A stretch of 64,000 nucleotides of DNA from Naasia aerilata (lineage in GTDB: Bacteria; Actinomycetota; Actinomycetes; Actinomycetales; Microbacteriaceae). The position numbers and the translations under genes were made by a program. Below the pieces are notes generated by a model. That model had not been told where the DNA came from. It made no database searches and was given only the letters and a program-made list of their open reading frames with translations. The DNA lies in contig NZ_AP027731.1 of NCBI RefSeq assembly GCF_030296595.1, positions 806,001 to 870,000 on the forward strand. The letters run 5' to 3'. Below, in pieces: positions 48,742 through 57,058 of this stretch (position 1 is the first letter of the stretch; each line of letters opens with the position of its first letter).

Positions 48742-49977
48742 ATGAGCGGCACGTTCCGCTCCCTCGCGGTGCACAACTACCGCCTCTGGTTCGCGGGGGC
48801 GACCGTGTCCAACGTCGGCACCTGGATGCAGGGAACGGCGCAGGACTGGATCGTCTTCACCGAGCTGACCGATCACGACGCGGCCGCGGTCGGGGTCGCG
48901 CTCGCCCTGCAGTTCGGACCGGTCTTCGTGCTGACCCCGCTGAGCGGTCTGGTCGCCGATGCCGTGGACCGCCGCCGGATCCTCCTCGTCACCCAGATCG
49001 TCCAGGGCGTCCTGAGCCTCGCCCTGGGCGTCCTCACGCTCGCGGGCATCCTCGAGCTCTGGATGGTCTTCGTCTTCGCGGGTCTGCTCGGGGCGACGGC
49101 GGCGTTCGACGGCCCCGCGCGGCAGTCCTTCGTCTCGGAGCTCGTCCCTCGCAGCTACATCCCGAACGCGATCGGCCTCAACGGGACCTCCTTCACCCTC
49201 GCGCGCTTCTTCGGGCCGGCGATCGCGGGACTGCTCATCGCCGTGGCGAGCGCCGGCTGGGTGTTCGTGATCAACTTCTTCACCTTCACCGCGACGATCT
49301 TCGCGCTGATCCTGATGCGCCGCGACGACCTCCACACCGAGCCGCGCTCCGGTGGTCCCCGGCCAACTATGGTGAGCGCACTGAAGGTCGTCACGCAGCG
49401 CGAGGACCTCGTGCTCGTGCTGACGAGCGCCTTCCTGTTCACCGCGCTCGGGATGAACTTCCCGATCTTCATCTCGACGATGGCGGTCGTCGAGTTCCGG
49501 GTGGGCGCGGACGGCTTCGGCATCCTGACCTCGATCGTGGCGATCGGGTCGGTGACCGGCGCCCTGCTGAGCGCTCGGCGCGAGCAGCCGAGCGTCCGCG
49601 TCGTGGGCCTCGGCGCGCTCGCCTTCGGGCTGTCGACGGCGATCCTGGCACTCGCTCCCAACGTGACGGTGTTCGCCGTCCTTCTCGTCGCCCTCGGCGT
49701 GACCTCCCTCACCATCCTCAACGGCTCGAACGCGTACATCCAGATGAACTCGCCGGTCGAGATCCGCGGCCGGGTGATGGCGGTCTACATGGCGCTGATC
49801 AGAGGCAGCGCGGTCTTCGGGGCGCCGCTGATCGGATGGGTGGCGAACGCGGCGGGTCCTCGTGTGGCCATCGCGGTCGGCGCTCTGGGCGGCTTCCTTC
49901 CGGCGCTCCTCCTGATCCTGTGGTGGGCCCGCAGGCGCGATCCCCGCCTCACCCCCTCCGCTGAACGCGGCGCGTAA
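48742..49977 (+). CDS. MFS transporter (EntS/MFS_3-like)
   Basis: This 411-residue permease has about 12 membrane helices. NYRLWFAGATVSNVGTWMQG and LSGLVADAVDRRRILL (the loop 2-3 motif) are typical of MFS_3 exporters. The ATG at 48742 is 10 bases after the previous stop. Its last codons, ending SAERGA, are made from the first unit of the 19-bp repeat array, so the repeat has shaped its C-terminus. It may export a product or toxic intermediate. Confidence 0.9.
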   Translation: MSGTFRSLAVHNYRLWFAGATVSNVGTWMQGTAQDWIVFTELTDHDAAAVGVALALQFGPVFVLTPLSGLVADAVDRRRILLVTQIVQGVLSLALGVLTLAGILELWMVFVFAGLLGATAAFDGPARQSFVSELVPRSYIPNAIGLNGTSFTLARFFGPAIAGLLIAVASAGWVFVINFFTFTATIFALILMRRDDLHTEPRSGGPRPTMVSALKVVTQREDLVLVLTSAFLFTALGMNFPIFISTMAVVEFRVGADGFGILTSIVAIGSVTGALLSARREQPSVRVVGLGALAFGLSTAILALAPNVTVFAVLLVALGVTSLTILNGSNAYIQMNSPVEIRGRVMAVYMALIRGSAVFGAPLIGWVANAAGPRVAIAVGALGGFLPALLLILWWARRRDPRLTPSAERGA

Positions 49978-50150
49978 CCCGAACGCGGTGCATCCCGCCG
50001 AGCGCGGTGCGTCCCGCCGAACGCGGTGCGTACCGCCGAGCGCGGTGCGTACCGCCGAGCGCGGTGCGTACCGCCGAACGCGGTGCGTACCGCAGAGCGC
50101 GGTGCCCCCGGCCGAGCGCGGTGCGTACCGCCGAACGCGGTGCGTAGACG
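49960..50150 (+). repeat. Tandem array of ten 19-bp units
   Basis: The unit is close to GCCGAGCGCGGTGCGTACC, alternating GAG and GAA. Cores begin at 49963, 49981, 50000, 50019, 50038, 50057, 50076, 50095, 50114 and 50133; after the first pair the phase is exactly 19. The first unit encodes the end of the MFS protein. Since 19 is not a multiple of three, the open frames here are repeat artefacts, not genes. Confidence 0.92.
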
Positions 50151-50790
50151 GGCCGCGCTCGTCGTCACGGCCCGCGCTCGGCGACACGGGCCGCGCTCGG
50201 CGGCCGAGATGCCGTGACAGCAAGCGGTGATGCCAGCGGCCGCGTAGCCCGCATACCGCCGCCTGCCGCCGCCGAGCGCGGCCCCTCCCACCGAACGCGG
50301 TGCGTAACGACGAGCGCGGTGCGTAGACGGGGCGCGCTCGTCGTCACGGCCCGCGCTCGGTGCGCGCTCGGCGACACGGGCCCCGCTCGGCGGGTCGAGA
50401 TGCCGTGACAGCAAGCGGATATGCCAGCGGCCGCCGGATCCCGGACGCGGCCGCCTGCCGCCGTCGAGCGCGGCGCTTCCCACCGAACGCAGTGCGTAAC
50501 GACGAGCGCGGTGCGTAGACGGGGCGCGCTCGTCGTTACGGCCCGCGCTCGGTGCGCGCTCGGCGACACAGGCCGCGCTCGGCGAGCCCAGGTGCTGCGG
50601 CCTTGCCCGGCACTGCTGCATCCCTGTGGCCCGCCGGCGCGCGCCCAGCGCGCCCCTCCCCGCCGAACGCGGTGCGTAACGACGAACGCAGTGCGTAGAC
50701 GAGGCGCGCTCGTCGCTACGGGCCGCGCTCGGTGCACGATCGGCAATACGGACCGCGCTCGGCGCGCGGTTCGCGACCCGGAGACGCTCG
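50151..50790. repeat. Inverted 19-bp units and ~190-bp higher-order repeats
   Basis: Inverted CGCGCTC cores at 50154, 50173 and 50192 continue the 19-base phase in the other orientation. Then a larger unit recurs: GAGATGCCGTGACAGCAAGC begins at 50206 and at 50397 (191 bases apart), and a hairpin module starting CCGAACGC occurs at 50291, 50483 and 50663. Within each module ACGACGAGCGCG pairs with CGCGCTCGTCGT (or a one-base variant). This fills the gap between the convergent MFS and AbiEi-like genes. Confidence 0.88.
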
Positions 50791-50802
50791 ATGCACCGAA
50801 CG

Positions 50803-51740
50803 CTAGCGGTGGGCGCGGGGGTGGGTGCGCGGAACACCCGCCTCGGTCAGAAGGTCCTCGAGGCGACGGCGGTCGCGGAGGTCGTCCCACGTCCACCGGG
50901 CGACACTCCGGGCCGCCCGGCGGAGGTCGTTCTCGCGGTTCTTCTCGTCGATGACGACCTGTTCGGGAGTGCGACCCTGGCGGTATTCGCGCCGCCGGTA
51001 CTTGACCTCGCCGTCGAACTCGCCGACGATCCTCTGCTCGACCCACTCGAAGTCGACGACCCCCACGCGCCGGCTTCCCAGGTAGACGGTGGACTGTAGC
51101 TCCGGCGCCTGGAATCCGAGCTCGTGGATCAGCACGCGGGACCACGACTCCCCCACCGACTCCGACCGCGGATCGGCGAAGTCCAGCACCCGGGCCGCCC
51201 TGCGAATGCCGCGGGTGCCGGGCCCGAGCATCCGCAGCAGCTCGCCGAAGTCATCTCGTGCGCCGGGGTAGCGGGCGAAGACGGCGTCGGCCACGACGAC
51301 CGCCTCAGCGAATGACCGGCTCAGTGCCAGGTCGAGGGCGGTGCGGGCCGGAGAGGTGCAGCGGAGCTCGCCGACCGGCACCACGTCGACGGCGTCCAGG
51401 CCGAGGCAGTGGCGAACGACGTCCAGGGCACTGCGACCGCCGGTGCGGCGATCCCCGATCACATGCACGACGGCCGGCCACGGCCGGAGGGAGGAAGGTC
51501 GAGGAGGCGGAGCGCCGATTCGTGGGAGAACACGACCGTGCCCTGCAGCCTCGCCGCGGCAGCGCGGATCCGCATCCGGTATTGCGCATCGAAGCTGGCG
51601 GTCCGCCAGGTGCCGGCATCGGCGTAGACCCCGCGGCGGAGACGCTCGAGATCGCCAGACGCCCCGAGCCGTCGTTCGGGGTGCTCCTCCCCCGCCCGCC
51701 GGAGCTCGCGGGATGTGAAGAGGGACGCCTCGGGTTCCAT
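50803..51740 (-). CDS. AbiEi-like protein with DUF559/Vsr-type nuclease domain, frameshifted
   Basis: The N-terminal part (MEPEASLFTSRELRRAGEEH to VFSHESALRLLDLP) resembles the winged-helix and AbiEi region of type IV antitoxin-like proteins common in actinobacteria. The C-terminal 100 residues have a nuclease-like pattern: GVVDFEWVEQRIVGEFDGEV then KYRRREYRQGRTPEQVVIDE. One base is missing near 51485-51495. Corrected length is about 312 residues. No AbiEii toxin gene is adjacent. Many copies of this family occur per genome; the function is uncertain. Confidence 0.75.
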
Positions 51741-51831
51741 GACCGGATCCTTCTCCCGGCGTGCCTCCCTCATCACCGGTGAGGCGCGCTCCGTGGAACA
51801 ACCCTGCGCACCCACCCCTGTGCAGGGACGC

Positions 51832-52017
51832 CGAGCGCGGGGCGTGACGACGAGCGCGGTGCGTCTACGGGGCGCGCTCGGCGGCACGGGGTGCGCTCGG
51901 CGGTACGGGGTGCCCTCGGCGGTACGGGGCGCGCTCGGCGGAACGGGGCGCGCTCGGCGCTACGGGGCGCGCTCGGCGGCACGGGCGCGCTCGGCGGTAC
52001 CGGGCGCGCTCGGCTCA
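51832..52017. repeat. Array of eight inverted 19-bp units with a forward lead
   Basis: Two forward cores (about 51832 and 51852) are followed by inverted cores at 51873, 51892, 51911, 51930, 51949, 51968, 51986 and 52005, spaced 19 (once 18) bases. The array runs up to the stop codon of the MBL-fold gene at 52015. With 51741-51831, where nothing is recognised, it fills the 274-base gap. Confidence 0.9.
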
Positions 52018-52874
52018 GTCCTGGTCGGGGTCCGTCGCCGTGCCCGTGAGCCAGGAGCGGTAGAGCTCGGCGCCCTCCGCGACCGCCCGCTGGGCGCCTT
52101 CCAGGACCGTGAGGCCGGTGAAGAGGCCGTAGAGGCGGTCGTAGGCCAGGCCGTCGAGCGCCGCGAGGAGGCGGTCCAGGTAGCGCTCGGGAAGCGGCAG
52201 GAACATCGGGTAGCTGCGCATGAACGAGACGCGGCGGCCGTCGCGGAGCACCATCATCGTGTCACCGACCAGGAGGGCGCCGCGCCCCTCCGCCGCGTCG
52301 GCCAGGTGCAGCACGGCGCTGCCGGCGAAGTGGCCGCCCGTCCGCACCAGGGTGACACCGGGCGCGAGCTCCAGGCGGTCGTCCCACCAGGTGACGGCAT
52401 CGTCGGGGCCGAGCAGCCAGCGGGCGTCCCGACGCGGCACCCACACGGTCGCCCCGCGTCCGTCGGGCCGGGGAAGCGGGCGCTCCACTCGTCCTGCACG
52501 CCGCAGAGGTGCGGGTGGCTGCGCGCGATGCCGAGCAGCCCGCCGCGCTCCCGGACGTACTCGACGCTCTCGTCGTCGAGGTAGCCGGGCGGGTCCCAGA
52601 GGATGCCGCCCCGCGGCGTGGTCACCAGGAGGCCGCGGTGACCGATGCCGAGCGAGGGGCGCACCGCGAGCTCGGAGAGGCCGGGCTCGAGCTCCGTCCA
52701 CGTCGCGGTGTGGCCCTCCGCGGCGAGCGCTGCGAGATTCGTCCACTCCTGGCCCGTGGCCGGCACGTACTGCCGCTCCTCCGCGCAGATCACGCATGCG
52801 GACGGAGGGACCGCCGCGGGCGGGTAGCGGTTGCCGCACGTGCGGCAGATCCAGGCGGTCGTCGAGACGGCCAT
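52015..52874 (-). CDS. MBL-fold metallo-hydrolase with N-terminal zinc ribbon, frameshifted
   Basis: Residues 9-30 hold two cysteine pairs (WICRTCGNRYPP and SACVICAEE), a probable zinc ribbon. A metallo-beta-lactamase-like domain follows: LVTTPRGGILWDPPGYL, the variant metal motif ARSHPHLCGVQDEW and VRTGGHFAGSAVLHL. The frame breaks in the C run at 52470-52473; one base restores RPDGRGATVWV. Corrected length is about 286 residues. The substrate is unknown. Its stop codon abuts the repeat array. Confidence 0.82.
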
Positions 52875-52907
52875 CGCCTCTCCTTCCTCAGCGCCGAGGG
52901 CGCCGAA

Positions 52908-53873
52908 TCATCCCGGATACAGCATGGCCCGCAGCTCGCTCTCCGGGCGAGCGGGGTCGATGGTCTCTCCGCTGTTGTAGTGATCGACGACCCGGGGGTC
53001 CACGTAGCTGGCCCGCGCGATCGACGGCGTGTTGCCCAGCACCTCGGACGCGTCCTTCATGGCCTGGACTATCGCCTTCTGCCGCTTCGTCTTCGTGGTC
53101 TCCGGGCCGTGCTCCGCGAGGCTCTTCGCCGCGGCCAGGGTGCCGTGCAGGGTGCGGAAGTCCTTCGCCGTGAACTCCCCGCCGGTGCGCTCGCGCACGT
53201 AGTCGTTGATGTCCGCGGCGGAGACGGGATGCCACCCGCGGCCGTCCTTGAAGGCCAGCAGGCGCGCGTTCGGCCCGCGGCGCTTGAGCGCGCGCACCAC
53301 CCGGGCGAGGTCGGCGTCCTTGATGTCGGACTCCCACGTCTGGCCGCTCTTCGCCGGGAAGCGCAGGGACACGACGTCGCCGCGGACGGTGGCGTGCGCG
53401 CACAGGAGGGTCGAGAGCCCGTGGCTGCCGTTGGCGGTCGCGTAGCGCTCGGAGCCGACCCGCAGGGAGCCGGTGTCGAGCATCCGGAAGGCGGCCGCGA
53501 GAGCCCGCTCCCTGCTCGGCCCCTCCGAGCGCAGGTGCAGAGTCACCTGCCGGCGCGCGGCCGGCAGCGACTCGGCGAGCTTGAGGGCACGGTCGTACTT
53601 GACCCGGTCCTTCTTCTCGCGCCAGTACGGGTGGTACATGTACTGCTTGCGGCCCTGGGTGTCGTAGCCGACGGCCTGGATGTGGCCGTTGTCGTAGGGC
53701 GCGATCCACACGTGCGTCCAGGCGGGCGGGATCACGAGGGCGTCGAAGCGCTCGCGCAGCTCCGGATCCGTGACCGCCTCCCCCGTCTTGATGTCGTGGT
53801 AGGAGAAGCCCTTCCCGCGGCGCACGCGCGTGTACCCGCGGTATCCGACGTTGGAGCGGCGCAGCCGGACCAT
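52908..53873 (-). CDS. DNA topoisomerase IB
   Basis: This poxvirus-like type IB enzyme relaxes supercoils through a 3'-phosphotyrosyl link. The N-domain includes IPPAWTHVWIAPYDNGHIQA and GRKQYMYHPYWREKKDRVKY; the catalytic domain ends with tyrosine in SIARASYVDPRVVDHYNSG. Its 321 residues match bacterial TopIB. The ATG at 53873 overlaps the stop of the upstream membrane protein by 1 base. Confidence 0.93.
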   Translation of the reverse strand: MVRLRRSNVGYRGYTRVRRGKGFSYHDIKTGEAVTDPELRERFDALVIPPAWTHVWIAPYDNGHIQAVGYDTQGRKQYMYHPYWREKKDRVKYDRALKLAESLPAARRQVTLHLRSEGPSRERALAAAFRMLDTGSLRVGSERYATANGSHGLSTLLCAHATVRGDVVSLRFPAKSGQTWESDIKDADLARVVRALKRRGPNARLLAFKDGRGWHPVSAADINDYVRERTGGEFTAKDFRTLHGTLAAAKSLAEHGPETTKTKRQKAIVQAMKDASEVLGNTPSIARASYVDPRVVDHYNSGETIDPARPESELRAMLYPG

Positions 53874-54319
53874 CAGGCCACCGCCGCGGGTGCGGGCGGG
53901 GTCCGCCGGAAGAGGACGAGGTGGGTCAGGACGAGGGCGATCAGCGCGGCGCCGCAGAAGAGGGCGACGTCGACGACCGCGATCCCGACGACGAGATCGC
54001 CGAACCCGCCGACGGCCGCGGCGAACGCCGCCCAGAACGCGAGAGCGGCCCCACCGACGAGCAGCGTGAGAAGCGTGTCGGTCACGAGGCGCACCACCGG
54101 GCTCCGGCTGCGGTTGACGGCGGCGGCCACGAGCAGGAGGACGATCCACAGCAGCACGGCGACGCCGAGGATCCCGACCACCGACGCGGGCCCGGAGCGG
54201 AAGAAGGCGTCGAGCGCGGACTCCGCCGTCCCGAGCGCGAGCAGTCCTGCGCCGAGGAACAGCAGCACCAGGGTGATCCCCGCCGCGGCGAGGGGTTCGG
54301 CGAGCGTCCTGCCAGACAT
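53873..54319 (-). CDS. Four-helix membrane protein, function unknown
   Basis: The 148 residues form four hydrophobic segments (about 12-32, 46-66, 80-103, 108-137) with short charged loops (NRSRSPVVR, FRRTPPAP). No family is recognised. It is coupled to topoisomerase IB by a one-base overlap. Confidence 0.7.
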   Translation of the reverse strand: MSGRTLAEPLAAAGITLVLLFLGAGLLALGTAESALDAFFRSGPASVVGILGVAVLLWIVLLLVAAAVNRSRSPVVRLVTDTLLTLLVGGAALAFWAAFAAAVGGFGDLVVGIAVVDVALFCGAALIALVLTHLVLFRRTPPAPAAVA

Positions 54320-54382
54320 GACGCGAGTCTAGGACCGACCGCGCCCCCGGATCGCCGCCCCCGTTCGGGACGGCGCCGGCGG

Positions 54383-55545
54383 TCAGGCCGGAGCAGCGGA
54401 GACCGCATGGATCCCCCAGAAGGACAGGAGGAGCGTGAGGGTCGCGAGGGACGCGAGGGAGCCGAGGACGACCGGCTTCCTCCTGCGGTACTCGGCGGCG
54501 CGGAAGCGGATGGGGTTCTCGATATAGCGGAGGCTGAGCGCTGCGACGACGAAGGTGAGCGCCACGAGGCCCACCACCACGTACCAGGGACTCGCCTGGC
54601 CGGTGACGTACGGCGTGAACCCGACGATCGGCAGGTGCCACAGGTAGAGGGAGTAGGAGGCGTCACCGATCCACTGCACCGGCCGGAGGCGGGCGAGCCG
54701 GACCGACCCCCAGGGCACCTCGGGAGCGCCCGCGACGAGGACGGCCATGGTGCCGAGCACCGGGACGACGGCGATCCAGCCGGGGAAGGCGGCCGGGTGG
54801 TTCCAGAAGAGGGCGACGCCGGCGATCACCGCGAAGCCGAGCCAGGACACCACCGCGCGCTGCCGCGGCGTGAAGAAGCGGGGGCGAGGGGCAGCAGGGC
54901 CATGAGGCCGCCTGCCCCGAACTCCCACGCGCGACTGAAGGTGGAGTAGTACGCCCAGTCCGCGGCGGCGTCCGTCTTGAGGCCGCAGTAGACGAAGGAC
55001 GGGACGGTGACAAGGAGCAGCACCGCCGCGAGGATCGGCACGGTCCGCAGCCCCGCGCGACCCAGGACGCGCGCCAGGATCAGCGCGAGCAGGAGGATGC
55101 ACGGCCACACGAGGTAGAACTGCTCCTCCAGCGCGAGCGACCAGAAGTGCACGACGGGCGTCGAATCGAGCTGCGACCGGACCGGGTCGATGGTGGCGAG
55201 CGCCATGAACCAGTTCTGCACGTAGAGGAGGCTCGCGGCGATCTCGCCCAGGAACTCCGGCCAGCTCCTCCGCGGCACGAACGCCACGGTGAGGACGGTG
55301 CACGCCGTGAGCGCGACGAGCGCCGCGGGCAGGAGGCGCCGGATGCGCCGCAGGTAGAAGGCGCGGAGGTCGATGCGGCCGGTCCGCGCATGCTCGCGCA
55401 GCAGCAGGCCGGTGATGAGGTAGCCCGAGACGACGAAGAAGACGTCGACCCCGATGTACCCGGCCGGCGCGAGTCGGGGGACGATGTGGTTCGTCATGAC
55501 CGCGAGGATCGCGACGGCCCGGAGGGCCTGGATCTCCGGGCGCAC
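54383..55545 (-). CDS. Acyltransferase 3 family membrane protein (OafA/YrhL-like), frameshifted
   Basis: These proteins acetylate or acylate cell-surface glycans. It begins MRPEIQALRAVAILAVMTNH, with GVDVFFVVSGYLITGLLLRE and FWSLALEEQFYLVWP, all hallmarks; about ten membrane helices. A C is missing at 54880-54884, after which RFFTPRQRAVVSW continues to YIENPIRFR and the end. Corrected length is about 387 residues. There is no SGNH domain. Confidence 0.88.
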
Positions 55546-55696
55546 GGCGGTGCGCTGCAGGAGGGGGTGGCCGTCACCCGCCCACGCTATGTCGGGGACC
55601 TCGGGGGCCGAATCGCTGCCCCGGGCTTGACTCCTGCGCCGTCGCGGGGCAGGAGCGGGGTCGGCGGCCCGGGACCGGCCGCGTCCGGGAACGACG

Positions 55697-55726
55697 AAGG
55701 GGCCTGGCCGGACGGCCAGACCCCTT
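55697..55726 (-). terminator. Terminator after tuf
   Basis: The 14-bp stem AAGGGGCCTGGCCG (55697-55710) with CGGCCAGACCCCTT (55713-55726) has one G-U-type mismatch and a two-base spacer. On the minus strand it is 20 bases past the tuf stop and is followed by TCGTCGTT. It ends the rpsL-rpsG-fusA-tuf unit. The remaining 55546-55696 shows no gene. Confidence 0.75.
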
Positions 55727-55745
55727 GTCGAGTGTTCCGGAAGGA

Positions 55746-56939
55746 CTACTTGATGATCTTCGTCACCGTGCCGGCGCCGACGGTGCGGCCACCCTCACGG
55801 ATCGCGAAGCTCAGGCCCTCCTCCATGGCGATCGGCTGGATCAGCTGAACCGTCATGTCGGTGGTGTCGCCGGGCATGACCATCTCGGTGCCCTCGGGCA
55901 GCGTGATGACGCCGGTGACGTCGGTGGTGCGGAAGTAGAACTGCGGACGGTAGTTCGCGTAGAACGGGTTGTGACGCCCACCCTCATCCTTGGACAGGAT
56001 GTACGCGGTGCCCTCGAAGTCGGTGTGCGGCGTGACCGAACCCGGCTTGACGACGACCTGGCCGCGCTCGACCTCTTCGCGCTTGGTGCCGCGGAGGAGC
56101 AGACCACAGTTCTCGCCGGCCCAGGCCTCGTCGAGCTGCTTGTGGAACATCTCGATGCCCGTGACCGTGGTCTTCTGCGTCGGGCGGATGCCGACGATCT
56201 CGACCTCGGAGTTGATCTTGAGCGTGCCGCGCTCGGCGCGGCCCGTCACGACGGTGCCACGACCGGTGATCGTGAACACGTCCTCGATCGGCATGAGGAA
56301 CGGCTTGTCCTTGTCGCGCACCGGGTCCGGGATCGACTCGTCCACCGCGTTCATGAGCTCGACGATCGACTCGGTCCACTTGGGGTCGCCCTCGAGCGCC
56401 TGCAGGCCGGACACGCGGACCACCGGGGCGTTGTCGCCGTCGAAGCCCTGGCTGGCGAGCAGCTCGCGGACCTCGAGCTCGACGAGCTCCAGGATCTCCT
56501 CGTCGTCAACCATGTCGGCCTTGTTGAGCGCGACGAGGAGGTACGGGACGCCGACCTGCTTGGCGAGCAGCACATGCTCACGCGTCTGGGCCATCGGGCC
56601 GTCGGTGGCGGCGACCACGAGGATCGCGCCGTCCATCTGCGCCGCGCCGGTGATCATGTTCTTGATGTAGTCGGCGTGACCGGGGGCGTCGACGTGAGCG
56701 TAGTGACGCTTGGGCGTCTCGTACTCGACGTGCGAGATGTTGATCGTGATGCCGCGCTGGCGCTCCTCGGGAGCGGAGTCGATCGACGCGAAGTCACGCT
56801 GCTTGTTGGTCGCGGACGGGTACTTGTCCGCCAGCACCTTCGAGATCGCCGCGGTGAGCGTGGTCTTGCCGTGGTCGACGTGACCGATCGTTCCGATGTT
56901 GACGTGCGGCTTGGTCCGCTCGAACTTGGCCTTGGCCAC
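55746..56939 (-). CDS. tuf: Elongation factor Tu
   Basis: EF-Tu delivers aminoacyl-tRNA to the ribosome. G1 [10 protein letters not shown], switch [14 protein letters not shown] and NKADMVDD are intact, and the C-terminus ends [15 protein letters not shown]. It has 397 residues, intact, starting with GTG at 56939 after AAGGAGGA. It lies 119 bases after fusA; that gap probably has an internal promoter, as tuf is usually made in excess, but no hexamers are certain. Confidence 0.98.
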   Translation of the reverse strand: MAKAKFERTKPHVNIGTIGHVDHGKTTLTAAISKVLADKYPSATNKQRDFASIDSAPEERQRGITINISHVEYETPKRHYAHVDAPGHADYIKNMITGAAQMDGAILVVAATDGPMAQTREHVLLAKQVGVPYLLVALNKADMVDDEEILELVELEVRELLASQGFDGDNAPVVRVSGLQALEGDPKWTESIVELMNAVDESIPDPVRDKDKPFLMPIEDVFTITGRGTVVTGRAERGTLKINSEVEIVGIRPTQKTTVTGIEMFHKQLDEAWAGENCGLLLRGTKREEVERGQVVVKPGSVTPHTDFEGTAYILSKDEGGRHNPFYANYRPQFYFRTTDVTGVITLPEGTEMVMPGDTTDMTVQLIQPIAMEEGLSFAIREGGRTVGAGTVTKIIK

Positions 56940-57058
56940 TGGTGTCCTCCTTAAGGACGTCTCGTGCAGTCCCCCGGATCGCAGGCTGCAAACCGGAAGA
57001 GACTACAGGGGAATCGGTAGTTATGTTACTTGGGTCGTGAACGGCTGACCGAGGGTGG

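Noticed and set aside
49960-50150. CRISPR array
   Set aside because: Units are contiguous 19-mers without unique spacers, and no cas genes are nearby.
49785-50837. Long open frames on both strands across the repeat arrays, reading Arg/Ala/Ser-rich repeats
   Set aside because: They are produced by the 19-bp period in GC-rich sequence, have no ribosome sites or homology, and overlap on both strands.
50803-51740. A complete AbiE toxin-antitoxin system
   Set aside because: Only an AbiEi-like protein with a nuclease-like C-terminus is present; there is no adjacent AbiEii nucleotidyltransferase.
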